Positions 1-12,420 of a DNA stretch of 64,000 bases are shown one piece after another. Made by a program: the position numbers and the translations under genes. A model generated the notes under the pieces. That model saw only the letters and a list, made by a program, of their open reading frames with translations. It ran no database searches and had not been told where the DNA came from. The number at the start of each line of letters is the position of its first letter. Position 1 is the stretch's first letter. Where the stretch lies: positions 372,001-436,000 of the forward strand of contig BCIM01000009.1 in assembly GCA_039545315.1 (NCBI GenBank). The letters run 5' to 3'. This DNA comes from Kondoa malvinella (taxonomy: Eukaryota; Basidiomycota; Agaricostilbomycetes; Agaricostilbales; Kondoaceae).

Positions 1-773
1 CGTTTCCTTGCATGTTCGAGAACGCATCATCCTACCAGGTGGGAAAGCACACACAGTCACTTTCGACCAATTCTACCCTGTCCTTGCAAGACTAGTCAAC
101 ATCAAAGCCCTCACGTTATCCGACATGGCCGGTGCACCTTCAGCAGACCTGTACCTCCCTTCTTCCATCTTACCAAGACTCGAATGGATCCAACTAATAA
201 AATGTCGAGAATTACACGACGCTCAGCTCGAACGACTCTTTCAGTCCTTTCTTCGTTTCCCTATCGCAATCTATATTAACCACCTACGGAAACTTTCTCC
301 TATAGGTCTATACACTGCCATTTTCCCACAAGCACATACCATCACCCACTTATCACTCAAAGGCACCTTCAACAACTCGCGTCAAGCTTCCGTCGATCCA
401 GCATTCTTATCCACCCTACCTCGATTATTGCATCTAGCGACATGCACGACTTTTCTCCCTCGAACAGGTTTAATGCACATTCCATCTACTTTACAAGAAT
501 TGGAAACTTCTGCTTGTGCGCAATTGACGGCGGGGTACATGTTGGCTGGTTTGCAGAAATGGGCGGCGGTTAGAGATGGACCGAAGAAGTTGAAATTGAG
601 CAGGCATATGTATACACCAGAGGATATCTATGATATCAAAGTGGGTCGTCTTTTTACCTAATGGCCTAGAAAGAAGCTGATGCGAATAAAAGGTGACTTG
701 CGAGCAAAATGGGATAGTCTTGGTGATCAAGGAAGAGGATAACAGAGATGCAGGGAATATCACTCTTCAATGA
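1..773 (+). CDS. LRR-like protein, 3' part (5' end outside window)
   Basis: The reading frame is open from the left edge, so the gene starts outside the window. I see one intron (641-692, GT...AG). A last exon of 26 codons ends at TGA 771-773. The visible part, about 240 residues, has spaced Leu/Ile-rich segments such as LARLVNIKALTLSDM, LPRLEWIQLIKC and ITHLSLKGTF, which resemble irregular leucine-rich repeats of the kind found in fungal F-box/LRR proteins. No F-box is visible because the N-terminus is missing. The function is not recognisable; an SCF adaptor role would be a guess. It is convergent with LYS1. Confidence 0.55.
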
Positions 774-1021
774 GTAAGGGAGCCGCATGCGCACAGAAGA
801 GTTAGAGCTGGTTCGGAAGCTTTGTGAGTAGACTTGCAGCAATCCGACATGGCAAGACTCATGTCGAAATGGTGTCTACAGGCATTGTAGATCATCATGC
901 ATCAACTGCAAAGCGAATCGGCTGGCAAGCTTTCGGCAGTAGCGATAGTGAACTCGACTCCTTTGCCTCAATATGGCTTAATTATCACTACTCTAAGGCC
1001 ACTCTAGCTTGACCAACCAGC

Positions 1022-2410
1022 CTACACGCTCTTTCCATTCTGCTCAAGGTACACTTGCGCCTCGGCTGCCTTTTTGTGATAAAGCGCCTCTACCTCAGTC
1101 CATACTCTCGCCTGTTTACGATTCGGCAACTCCATCAAAGAAGAAAGAAGATCAGAAGAGAATGCTTCCGAAGCTTCTCTTGGTAGAAGAGTAGGTAGAT
1201 GGTCGATCGAGACGACGGTCATTGGGAGTTCAGGTGATCTTAAAAGACCAGTCAGTCGACCGTTCACAGACAGAAGAAGTGAAGCTTACCCTAATTCGAC
1301 GTCTACCGTTGGTTTGTCGAATGTAGTGTTGATTGAGTAAATGGGCAGAGGGTTGTTTGGGTTCGTAGTATCGCATGAAACGTCGACTACTACGCCGAGA
1401 TTCCGCTTGGTGCCAGCTTGCTTGATGAACTCTTCTGTAAGGAAGGATGGGATCTTGCTCGTGAGGTAGATGCAGTTCACGAAGATGTCAACTGTCAAAT
1501 GGTATGAGTGGATGAAGCAGTTATGCAACACAACACCACTGACCATCTAAGAGCTCAGGGAAAGGCCCGCCTTTAGCTGTTTCTGCCATATCCCACTTGA
1601 CAATGTTTGAGCTGCAAAACCTGTCAGCCTACGCTTTCTCCAGTAATTTGAGTAGACTGACTCGTCAATGCCAGCTTTTTGAAAGAGATCTACTGCACCA
1701 CGTCCGCATCGTCCCAGTGCACCAATCACTAATGCCTTCACGCTTCGCCCAAGCTGACTTTCCATGCTCTTGACTTTCGCCTTGACCTCTTTGACCAGCT
1801 CTCCCTCATTCGGGTAAGGCTTCAAACCGCCCAATCTCTTCCCTCGTGACTGTTCATCCAGAGCCAACACACCGACAGCTGCGCCTGCAAAACCAGCATG
1901 GAAGCCGAAAGCAGCTACTCGTCTTCCGTTTGTTTCTTGCAGGAACTCAATGTCATAGAGTGTACCAGGAGGAGTAGCTTTGGTGAATCTAGCCAACACT
2001 TCTGCCCAACCGCCTTGTTCTTTGTAACAATGCGCAAACTGAATGTGGGTATGCGGAAGAGCTGAATCGCCTTCTGGCAGTTCCTTCAATCCGATGATGA
2101 TAGTGTCGCGTGGTGCTTCAGGCCAAGAAGAATGAGGCGCCAGTACACATCCAACACTTATCGCGGAACGTCAGATCTGGCGTTCGACAACTTATAAGGA
2201 CCTCCTGCCTCACTTTTCGTATTCAATGTCTTCAAAGATTCGCTGAGGGTCTCGCTCGACAATAACTTCAAAGCCTGCGTCCAGCAGTGCTTTCGCTGTA
2301 GTCGGCGTGAGAGCAGCGCGAGCTTCAAATTCTTTCGTCTCGCAGCGAAGCCATAAGCTTGTCTTGGGCGCTCCTTGTGACGCCGCTTGTGATGCTATTG
2401 TAGCTGCCAT
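1022..2410 (-). CDS. LYS1: Saccharopine dehydrogenase (NAD+, L-lysine-forming)
   Basis: This enzyme catalyses the last step of the alpha-aminoadipate lysine pathway: saccharopine + NAD+ gives lysine + 2-oxoglutarate. Five exons (2410-2214, 2156-1662, 1611-1544, 1491-1290, 1238-1022) join in frame to 392 residues, close to the roughly 370 of yeast Lys1. Family segments are clear: [18 protein letters not shown] at the N-terminus, [11 protein letters not shown], the Rossmann-type [17 protein letters not shown], then [29 protein letters not shown] and a C-terminal [15 protein letters not shown]. The four introns are 50-57 nt. The start is the first ATG of the exon carrying the conserved N-terminus. 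The gene looks intact. Confidence 0.96.
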
Positions 2411-2550
2411 AATGAGATTCGACTTGTGCTTGAGTTGTTGTGTCGAGCTGGTATCAGTTCGACCTCAATAGTTGACAGAAAAAAGCAGCTTGCAATGAGT
2501 CAATACACCAAAAATGGTCTGAACGCTTTGCATTCTCTATAATAAATATG

Positions 2551-5500
2551 TTACAGAGAAGACACCCCTTCTTGCTTTTTGCTATTTGTACACCCCCTTT
2601 TGAACCCAAGACGACAACATTTGCGTGCGACAGCAACGAACAGAAAGGGAGACCAGGTAAACCAAAGAGAAAAGAGCTGTCGACGATTCGAGAAACAGGG
2701 TCGCGATGTGGTATTACAGAGGCTGCTGATGCTGGTATAGTGATGTACCGGAACGACTTGAGACGAGTACTTCTTTTGGTTGATGTGTGCAGGTATTGAT
2801 TGCTGAAGGAATAGGTTACTGAAGCTGGCACATTTGCAGACGAGAAGACAGAAGTATGGAGAACAGAATCATAGAGTAGCCAGCTGCATAACAAAGCCGA
2901 TCGAATCAGCTTGGAAGGAAATGCCAGCGGTTGATGACATACCTGATCATTGATCGCTTTCGCCCATGACTGCGCCTCCGCTTGCGAAGACAGCTTCAAG
3001 TAGAGCACAGAGCGAGTATCGACAACTCGCAACATCCCTTCCGAACCGAACGCACTCGCACAAGAAGTCCGTGTGTTTTGGCCGAGACGCAGTACCGAAT
3101 GAAGCGAGATTGGGCCACTTGTCTCCCCATTGTCGAGGATCAAGACCAAGATGTCGCTTGTAAGGAGCGCGATGAGGGGTTTCACTTCGACTTCTGGGCG
3201 TAGGTAAAGTACTTGAGTGAGCGATGGTGCACCATCGTTCTCGCTTGTGACGTGTTCGGATGACTTCTTCAATGCTCTTTGTAATGTCATCGAGCCTTCT
3301 CTGACCAAAGACTAGACAAGGTGTTAGTCAAAGTGCGTGCAAATGTATAGCAAACTCACGCGATGAGGCTGAACGAGAGGCGACTTGAAACGCTGACCGA
3401 TACGCGTTTGCCAGTACAGCAGACGTTGGCGTCCTTCTGCTTGCCTCTTACGTTCGTTTAGATCTGTTGCTAGATTGGAGACTAGATCGAGGGCGGCTGC
3501 AATTTGAGGATTCGGCGAGAGCATGAAAGAGCCATCATCTACCGGAGTGCAGGAAAGGAGCGACTCGAGCAACATCTTGTACCGAGGGATGCGCTGAATG
3601 GGCATGAGGAGGTACGAGTCACAGCCAATCTGTGAGTGGTCGGGATGAGCGCGACATTGTTTGAGGAAAGCCTTCATCCGCTTGCGCTGAGTCGGAGTCA
3701 AAGCGTCCATCTCGCGCTTTGAAGCTGATTCAAGACCATTTGATCCTCCTAATGCCGACACTGCAGGAGAAGCCATAGGAGAGGAGCTGGCGTTACTGGA
3801 AGACGTCCAAGTCTTGAAACGGCTCATTGCAGTATCAAAATTGTTGACGTAGGTCGAGTACATTCTCAAGAAAGCGCCATGTCGATTAAAGACTTTGGCG
3901 ACATCTTCCGCCGTTTTTCGCGATGCCAGACTTTCGCTGCTGTCGACCGACAGCACACTGTTCCGATCTTTGCGCATGTGCTCGGTGACAGCTTCGAGGT
4001 CGGGTAGAAAGTGCTCTTGGTGAAAAGCGAGCAGACCTTCTATGTTGGAGAAAACAGTGCGACGCTCATGAACAGGGATGACTGTCTCCCTAGCTGTTCC
4101 GTTGTTGCTCTTGATTGGCTGCGACGCAGGCGTGACGTAGATGTTGACCAACTCGCGCAGTCCAGCGCAGTAAGACCGCTCGCTGCTGATGATCTCTTCG
4201 ACCAACTTTTCTCTCTTGTAAGGATCGCTGTTCAGCTTGATGCTGGTAGTCGGATAGGCAGAGCTTTCTGCAGTCGTTGCATGAGTGCTTGTACTGGAAT
4301 GCGCTAGTCTGAACGACTCTTCGCTGTAATTTTCAGATCGTTGGCCGTTGGAGAAGATGCTCGAGTGTGCCGAAGACCGAGCTGAAGATTCGGTCAGAGT
4401 GCTCGAGTAGGGCTGTCGGGCACTGGAAGACCGTGACATGGGTTTCGAGCTTCTAAAACTTGACTCGTACTGCGCTTCTGCCAGAGCTGCGAGCACGGCT
4501 TGAGGAGAAGAGTCGGCGCTAAGGTCTTCGAGATCGCGCAAGTATTGCATGATGCTCTGCAGAGGGCTTGTAGACGAGGAGAAAGCAGCCGGACTGCGAC
4601 AGTCTGCCTCCACTTCGGAATCCTCTGCATCGCTCGCTGCCGTGCTGACTGAAGTAGAATGCTGTCGGCTGATGCCAGGCACAGCAGACGACGCAGAGGA
4701 TGTGGTCGAGTCTGATCGAGAGAGTTGGCCGGGGATAGGTGTCCGAAGGGTATTGTCTGAGAAGGAGGCAGCGGACGATGATGTTCGATGACGGTTGGCC
4801 GGAATGAAGTGCTTTTGCGAAGAACGAGCTGTAATGCTGCTGACAACTTCAGGAGCTGAACAGCTGCGCTGCTCGTGTCCTCTTTGATCCATCCCCAGAA
4901 GAGGCCTTTTTGGCGGGTCGTTGCTCCGTCGACCGAATGATCCCATCTTTTTGAAGAAGTTGCTCCTCTTCTTTGTCAAGACCGGAGTTGGTTCGTTTGG
5001 AAGAGCTGCGTCCTCTGATTTGGGTGTTGGTGGAAGTGCCTTTGTTGGAGAAGGCGTTGGCAGCTGGCCGAAATCCCCAAGCGATTGTAGGACCATTTCA
5101 GGTGACAGACTCATGCTTTTGCGATGACTGATATCTGTACTGTTCTCATCTGACTCTGGTGGTGAAGGCAGGCCGAGAGGAGATTGAGCAGGCGAAGAAC
5201 GACCGAAAGCTAGGTCGCCAGCGGAGCGCATCTTTTTGACACCTCGTCGGACTGATGAAGCTGTACCGAGACTTGTGCTTGGGCGAGAAGGAGCTAGACT
5301 GCCAGCGTTGGATGGTTTCCGAGGCAATGGTCTGCGAGGTGCATTCATGTGCGGGTCGATAGGGCTGGGTCGATCTTCGTCTGCGCTTGATTGAGTATGC
5401 GATTCGACAGAAGCAGGCGTAGAAGGTGCCGCCATGCACAGAGGCTGCAGAAGACTAGCCCATTGTGAGCTGAACGGGTTGTTGTCGATGCGCAAGTAGA

Positions 5501-7402
5501 CGAGACTAGGTTCCAAGTGACAAAGCCAGGAGGGTAGTGATGATAGCTTGTTACTTGTCAAGGAGAGCGAATGCAGCTCCGAGAGGGTAGAAAGTGGATA
5601 CTGAAGGTTGGTAAGGCCGCAAGAGTCGGCAAAGAGAACCTTGAGCGAGAAAAGGGAAGCCAGGAATGGTGGCAGAGTCGTTAGTTTGTTGCCAGAGATG
5701 TCTAGCTCTTCCAGACTGCGGAGCGATGCCAGAGTAGAGGGCAGCTCGGTCAGTTTGCAATTGCTGTGATGGTGATGTGACATAAGCCAACGAACTGGCA
5801 CAGGAACAACTCCACTCACGAGATGTCCAGGACCCTCAAATTGATCATGTCCGCCGACTGCAATAGAGCACGCGTCACATCGGCCGCATCACAATCCTTC
5901 AAAGACCAATGCGTCGTCTCTTCGTTGACCAGCGCATCCAAGCCAATCGCTCTCTTTTCCTTTTGATAACCATCATCCATCTCCAACGGACTTGTCGTCC
6001 ATGCATTCGGACCATGCCTACTCCTGCCCACTCGCTCTGCGACACTGCTCGATCTCGATCTGCCCCCGGTAGGATAAACGCTCTTATGCCTTCCAGCGAA
6101 GGTCAACCCTTGCTGTTGCTCCAATTCAATGCCTAGTCCGACTTTACTAGGCGAGATTAGCGCGTCAGCTGAAGGTGCTGCTGAAGTATCGACAGTCAAA
6201 TTGGGTGATGAAGTCGATTTAGCTGGACTCCGAGCAAAAGGAAGCACAGGCTTGGTATCGAGCGTTTCGATTTGTTCGTTGAGTTCTGCGTCAATAAGGG
6301 ATGAAAGGGAAGGTGAGGTGAGCGAAGACCCGCTGCTCATTCGATGTCGCTCGTTATCGGAAGAAGACCATGGGTTGAAGCTTGGAGGTCGAGAAGACGT
6401 GCCACTGCTAGGCGTGTATGCTGTTGAAGCCGGAGTGTGGAATGGGTCTGTGCTGGTTTTCGATAGATTTGAAGAAAGCGAAATGTGTCTGGCTAGCGAG
6501 CGAGGTGGTCGAGGTGGTGAGTTGCCTGCTTCAGGTATTGATACAAGCGAAGGCCGAGTGCGAAGGAGATGCGTTGATCCTGAATCTGACCGACTTCGAC
6601 CACCTATCGAAGGATGGTAGGCTGTTGATCTTTCCGACATGACTTCGGACAAGGCAGCTGCGCTCTCCATTGGCACAGAAGCAGGCATTGGTGTAGCATG
6701 TAAGGGCGCAATAGTCAATGTAGGTGAAGGCGTTAAAGGATTCTCATCTTGACGAGGTGAAGTGAGACGCGAATCAGCACTTGAACCAGGCGAAGATTGC
6801 GTCCGGCGCAAGAATGAAGGTGATCGTTCTAGAAACCAGACCAATTTAGCATTCGCTTCTCGATAGTGAAAAGTCTAAAACCTACCCCGAGAATGTTGGC
6901 CTAGCATGGCCTGGCCCAAAGCTGCATACCCGCCTTGGTCATCAGCCCATTCCTCATCTTCGACAGCTTGAGCAGCGTCATCTTTCATCAACCAGTCCAT
7001 TCTCTCATCCTGACTAACGACTTGAAAAGCCTCCATCAGACTATGCGACCTCTCTTCCACGTTGTCGTCGTCGTTGTCGTTGTGCTGCAGATCACGACTT
7101 GCCGACCAGCTACCTGAGCCCGAGGCTTTGGTCGTTGAGCCTGGTTGAGCCGAGAGACTGCTAAGCGATGATGATGATGATGATGTGCCTAGTTGAAAGT
7201 CGAGACGAGGTGACGCGTCGTTCCTCTCTTTGAGACGATAGAAGCTCGCTTTCTTGCCCAATTTAATAGTCTCGTCATCCATAGACGTTGTGCGATACAA
7301 TGAAGACGAAGTACTGCCGCTTCGAGCCATTGGCGTTTCACTGTTGGGCGAATTTGGTGTTGAAGTACTGCATAAAGGCGTCCTTCTCCCTTCCTGCGCC
7401 AT
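2551..7402 (-). CDS. LRR-DH-PH Rho guanine nucleotide exchange factor
   Basis: A large multidomain protein. The N-terminal 500 or so residues are Ser/Pro-rich and probably disordered. A block of leucine-rich repeats follows (about 5800-5470; repeats such as LEELDISGNKLTTLPPFL and LHSLSLTSNKLSSLPSWL), then another Ser-rich linker. Next comes a Dbl-homology (RhoGEF) domain (about 4240-3370; KREKLVEEIISSERSYCAGL, CDSYLLMPIQRIPRYKMLLE, ATDLNERKR) and a PH domain (about 3310-2950, ending QSWAKAIND). DH-PH tandems exchange GDP for GTP on Rho/Cdc42 GTPases at the membrane. Introns fall after the N-terminal exon (about 6890-6845), before the LRR block (about 5819-5765), between DH and PH (about 3358-3312) and after PH. 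The final exon is uncertain; 2551 is the stop of my preferred splice. Confidence 0.85.
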
Positions 7403-7828
7403 CCCAGCACGAGCTCGACACGCAGGTATAGAGATCTCCTTTGGTATCCGCTAGTAAAAAGACGCGGAGGTCGAAGGTCGCGATTTTTTTTGGGCTTGGT
7501 GCCTTGGAGGAAATTTGGCAAGTCTGTGCCTCAACAGCCAGGGTATCTCACGGCTAAGGGAATGTAATACAGCGAGCGTCGGGCTGAGCGAGAGGTGGTA
7601 GGTCAGCAGAAAGCAACACTAACAAAGGTCAAAGCTGCAAAAAGTTCTGAAGCGTTCTCCTCTCAACACTCAATGAATAGAAGATGCACTCTGGACATGT
7701 TATCATCTTCTTGCGAGCCTCGTTGGTGTTTCCCTCTGTTCTCGAGATCCAATATGAATCACTTGATACGAAAAACAAGAACTCTAAAATTAGCCTCGAT
7801 AGACCTAAATATGAGCAAACTCACACTA

Positions 7829-9018
7829 TCAAGCGACCTGCACTTGATACTTCGCAGCAGCTTCATCAAACAAGTTGCTCTTCTCTTGCAGATCCCTTAA
7901 GAGCGGATGCTGAGGTGCGATTTGGCTCAGCTTCCTACACAAGTCACAACCACACGTGAGTTGACAAGATTAAATGGAACCTTCTTCTGACGTACTCTAG
8001 AGAAGCTTCAGCGGTGCTAGCTGCTTTGCCGGAAGGTAGCGCGAGAGCAATGGAGTTAGCTAGGGAGTGTGCATATTCAGGATTCTGTTCATTGCCCTAC
8101 TTCCTGAGTGTTGATCAGATACAGTGAAGGGGAACGAACGATCTGATTAGCTTCGACTAGAGCTGCATCGGCTTCTGGCCAATTTCCCATAGCGCCTTGA
8201 GCACAAGCTTTGGCATTCAAGACGGCGACGTTGTTTGCGCTTGGTAATTGAGCAATTTCATCAAAGACGTAGAATGCTGCTTGATATGCTGGTCCTCCCT
8301 GTCAATCGGCAGTTGCCTCAACACCATCAATGGTAATGAGAGCACTTCGACTGACTGTTCTGAGACCGATCCAAGCTTCGCATAGCTGAATTACAAGCGA
8401 GTCTTCTGCCCAAGTCTTTGCTTGTTCATACACTTGTCGAGCGATAGGTAATTGATCCAGCGCAAGTAGTATTTGGACTTGCAACGCGACCCTGTCAACA
8501 AACCCGACTCAGAATCTCCAGGAGAGGGAATCTAAGAACAAGAGACTGACGACTCCTGATCCTCCTGCTTGGATCCTTCAGATAGCACAGCCAAAGCTTC
8601 ACCGTCCTCTCCCTCTAAATGCAAGGCAGTAGCCGCGACCGGTCTCACAACACCCGCATTCTCTACATCCAATTGACTCAACAGTTCCCTGATCTCGTCC
8701 AAGACAGAAGAACCCTTGCTCAAGTAGCTCGCGAGGTGACCGACAGCTTGAACGGACAAGTCATCTTTTGGTAGTTTGGACAAGAGTGTTGAAGCTTCTT
8801 TGAATTGGGACAGAGCGAGATGAGAGCGGACTGCGTAGAGTTGTAGTGAGAGTGCTGGGTTGTCGAATGAGCCTACGGTGGAGATTGCAGCGCTGTAGCT
8901 GCCCTGTATCATATTGAAGGATGGTCAGCGCGTGTCTCGAGTTGAATACGCGCTGCTACGCAGGATGGAAGCTTGCCTGAAGATACAGCGACCTTGCTAG
9001 AAATGCGCTCTCGTCCAT
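7829..9018 (-). CDS. SEC28: Coatomer epsilon subunit
   Basis: Epsilon-COP stabilises alpha-COP in the COPI coat for Golgi-to-ER transport. About 300 residues of TPR-like helical repeats are seen, for example ALSLQLYAVRSHLALSQF, LQVQILLALDQLPIARQV and VLNAKACAQGAMGNWPEA. The C-terminus is PQHPLLRDLQEKSNLFDEAA, typical of the family. There are six exons. The first (9018-8977, 14 codons) ends CTTCAG and is followed by GCAAGC, not GT; the acceptor is ...GATACAG at 8904. The protein reads well only with this GC-AG intron. It is divergent from NudE, with 91 bp between the start codons. Confidence 0.9.
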
Positions 9019-9109
9019 GGTCTGCAGGTGTGACAAGTGGCTGTAGCAGAGAGAGCGAGAGAGGTGTCGAAATATATTTCAGTCGAGCAAGGACCACACT
9101 GCAGCTTGC
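9019..9109. promoter_or_regulatory. Shared divergent promoter of SEC28 and NudE
   Basis: Only 91 bp separate the two start codons on opposite strands, so both genes must start transcription within this interval or inside each other's 5' UTR. No TATA box is evident. Confidence 0.6.
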
Positions 9110-10771
9110 ATGGAAGATGAGTTTGAGGCGCTGGACCCGACGCAAGCCAGTGCAGATCAGCTGCTCAAAGGCTTCTTATATTTCAAATCTCTTGCAAAGG
9201 ACAAGTTTCGTCCCAACCTCTCGCTTCTGGCTGTCTCCTCTCCTGACTCTGTGTCTGCCGCGACAGTGATGCCCAACGTGAAGAGCTAGCAACGTCTTTA
9301 GAAGAGTTTCAAGCGAGTAGTCGGGAATTAGAGCAAGAGCTTGAACGCGACTTGGCATCAACAGAACAGAGGGAGACGCAGCTCAGGATAGCGCATGAGA
9401 AAGTCGTTGCTGAATTGGATGATTGGCGGACAAAATATCAATCCAGCTTGAAGGAACATACCGTGACGCTGGGGCATATGCAGAAGGAGCTGGAGAGCGT
9501 CAGGGCATCAGAGGCTGCTATAAGGACGACCATCAGGGATGTGAGTGCTTTCCCTGCCTGCTTGTGTCTCTATGTTGACCCCATGTCACAGATGGAATTG
9601 GACAATGATGACTTGGAAAAGAGCGAAAGGTGCGCCAAAGCACTCCTCGTCCACTACCCGGCTGACACGTAAGCGTCAGAGCACTGGAGAGCACGCTTTC
9701 AGACATTGAATCACGCTATGGCAAAGCGATAGAACGCACTATCCTCTTGGAAGAAGAGCTGGTAGCTAAAGCACGTCTCGAAGAGGATGTGCAGCGTCTA
9801 AAAGATGAGCTACGAGGTATGTCTGATCATGTGTGGTGCAAATTGAGCTGAATGGCGCTCTAGAGGCGAATGAGGAGCTATCTGTGCTGAAAGAGCAGCA
9901 GACTCGCGCGATACCAGAACGTCATGCCAATCCAGTAACACCTAATGGCAAACGGCAGCTATCCTCGTCTACTTCTAGCGTGACATCGAGTCGACCAGCA
10001 AGCCCAACGCCTTCTACTTCCGCTCTATCGCAATCGCAAAACGGAGAAGACACTATGCCTACACCAAAGAAAGCTTCAGACCTACGTCGACCTATCAGCT
10101 CTTCTATCCCGCGCAGTACTTCTACGCCTGACGTTCTAGCAGCAAGACAATCCTCTATCCCTCGCCGACATTCACCCTCAATCTCTCCATCAATCACAGC
10201 AAATCGCCGACCCATAACGACTCGCACTACCAAGCGAAACGAAACTATGCTTTCCGACCTACGGAGCATGACTTCCCGCGTTAAAAACATGACTGCCCGA
10301 GTTGATTCTCGTAGAACATCAGCGATACCCGCTGCTTTACCCCGCGCGAGGAAATCATCCCTTCTTACCCAACCTGAAATGCCACCACCTCCCGTACCTT
10401 CCAAACGACCTACACCACTACCAAGAGCCAGTAGAATGTCTGAAGACCCAGTTCGATCTGCCAGTCCGACCAACATGCAAAGACCAAGACCTCAATCGAG
10501 GTTAAGCACAATGTCTTCTTCTTACGCTCGACCGATCACACCTTCTCAATCACGGAGTCCGACACCATCGACCAGTCCCAAAAAATTACAAGGTCGGCCG
10601 AACGGCGTTGGGTTCGGTAGTTCGGTTTCAACGGGGAGATTACCTTCTGCTTTACCTACGCCTAGACCTAGCATGGTTGCAAGGACGCCGATTAGTAGAA
10701 GGGTGAGTGTGAAGAGGCCGCCTGCGCAAATGGGGTTGCAGGAGGAATTGAGGGATGATGAAACTTTTTAG
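9110..10771 (+). CDS. NudE family protein (dynein/LIS1 cof​actor)
   Basis: NudE proteins bridge LIS1 and cytoplasmic dynein and are needed for nuclear migration in hyphae. Five exons join in frame: 9110-9204, 9267-9540, 9592-about 9631, about 9674-9816, about 9865-10771. The N-terminal 180 residues form the characteristic coiled coil, with LATSLEEFQASSRELEQELE, then ELDNDDLEKSE and AIERTILLEEELVAKARLEE, a pattern shared with animal NDE1/NDEL1. The remaining 300 or so residues are low-complexity Ser/Pro/Arg-rich with many SP/TP sites, so phosphoregulation is plausible (inference). Stop codon TAG at 10769. Confidence 0.88.
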
Positions 10772-11283
10772 TATGTGTCTTTGGTCACTTGTATTCGTAA
10801 TGGGATAGAGATGTAGGGACAGCCTGGTGTTGTGTGTATACTTGTTTGCAGACCTTCACTGCGCTTTGCTATCTATTGCAATGACCGTGCCAATCAGACG
10901 GCAGCAGCGATGAGAAGAGTCATGTGCGCAGGACACAATGCCGAACAAGGGAAAGTGCGAGAGAAGAGACCGCGACTAAGAGATACAGAGAATAATAGAA
11001 ACAGTGCTTTGATGAACATAGTCAAGACCGGCAATCACACTCGACCAGCAGGTCAAACAAGTCTACATGCATGAGATCCATTCCGAAGATATGGATGTAA
11101 CGAATCGCTTCCCGTAAACGTGTTCAGTATGCTTTTTGGGTTTATCGATTTCCGATGCATTGCAGGTAGACATACGAGATCGACTCCGGAGGGCAGAAGA
11201 CAGTGCTTGGGTGTGACCGGCACTTGATGAGGCTGCATCAATTATATCGACGGCGCTTGTTTGAGATTTGGTCGCTGGGATGG
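10772..11283. other. Intergenic, no gene seen
   Basis: 3' flanks of two convergent genes. Short ORFs here have no family features, and I see no repeat or structured RNA. Confidence 0.6.
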
Positions 11284-12182
11284 TCAGCTTGGACCTTGAG
11301 GATTGCCTGGCAAAGGATAGGAATACCGTCTGCAGGTAATGGGTGTATGTTCAGACGAAGCGTAATCGAAGCTGCGATGTCGCGCTCACCTTTCCTTAGA
11401 ACAGATATCCTCGTTCATGCGATTGTCAATGTCCTCATCTGGTAGCCCTTCCTCGTCTTTCCCATCAACAAAGTTCAAGATGGTTTGCAGATTGCCTTGT
11501 TTGCTCAGGTATGTCAAGCACTCTTCGAGAAAATCTTCTTGATCTTCTAGCATGATGGCACTGGTCATGAACGCGATCCATACTCGGAGGATAATGATGA
11601 ATAGCTGCGACTCTCCGTGGGCGTCATAACTATTGCAGGCTTCTTCAAAGTCGGAGTCACTGCCGCTAGCATGCAAGCTCATGATGGTGTCGCCCATGGC
11701 TTGCAGAGCCTTCCGAATGGTCGAGAAAGTCTCGAGGCGTTCATCCCGACTGTATATTCAAGGCATTCGCCAACCCACCCAAACACTTCATCTGCAATGT
11801 CTCCCATCAAAGCTTGACGTTCATGACCATGCTTCCATTTCGTGACTACATCGGCAGCAAGCTTCTCGAGCTGCCTTTCAATGCTCTTGGTATGGTCACC
11901 CCGCTGCTTCTCAGGCTTGTCGGCTTTGACAGCAGCTCGCAAAGTCTCAGTCGCCTGCGCATGTCTCGACGTAGGTACTTGAGAGACGAGAGATTCGGAG
12001 ATGAGAGCCTCGAAGGCACTGGGCGTCAAGTCGCCAGCAGCAGCGCAGATAGCTTTGGTCAAAGCTCGAGTGGAATCTGCTTTCGACAGTGCAGCGGGCT
12101 TGGGAACGAATGCAACAGCGCCGGCTTTGGGCTTCGCAGCTTGGATAGCTTGAGTTCTAGCTGATTGACGTTGAGCTGCCAT
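11284..12182 (-). CDS. Unknown protein, Ala-rich N-terminus and helical C-terminus
   Basis: Not recognised. It starts at ATG 12182. The first 165 residues are Ala/Lys-rich and partly helical (SIERQLEKLAADVVTKWKHG). A second segment, TFSTIRKALQAMGDTIMSLH onward, has hydrophobic helices (QLFIIILRVWIAFMTSAIML) and an acidic end (DGKDEEGLPDEDIDNRM). The join near 11714-11795 requires a frame change. The options are a 56-nt intron with a weak GAG acceptor or a 29-35-nt intron with a TACAG acceptor. The last intron (about 11390-11330) leads to a short exon ending at TGA 11286-11284. It is divergent from NDUFV1 (238 bp apart). Confidence 0.6.
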
Positions 12183-12420
12183 GGTATCACACAAAAGAGG
12201 TGTCGACGTGCTGGGTCTAAAGTGACAAAATATAACAGAGAAGCGACGGAAAATGTACGAATCTAAAGGCAGAGAGTAGGATGATAGAGAGCAGCGACAC
12301 AGACACACGGCAATGTACAGCTTTACTTCTCTAGGAGACTTTTTGTTGGTCTCAATCGGACAAGGATCGATTTGTGCAAGTTGACCTCAGACATCCGCTC
12401 TCCCCCCTGTTTGACCAAAT

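Noticed and set aside
824..1194. Open frames on the plus strand after the LRR-like gene
   Set aside because: They overlap the LYS1 3' end antisense and have no motif or splice support.
4011..5127. Several plus-strand open frames across the RhoGEF
   Set aside because: They are antisense shadows of the Ser/Arg-rich coding exon and the DH domain on the minus strand.
6129..6642. Plus-strand ORF of 163 codons
   Set aside because: It is antisense to the Ser/Pro-rich N-terminal exon of the RhoGEF, whose low complexity keeps other frames open.
9922..10476. Minus-strand ORF of 184 codons opposite NudE
   Set aside because: It is a shadow of the Ser/Pro-rich tail and has no start context or splice partner.
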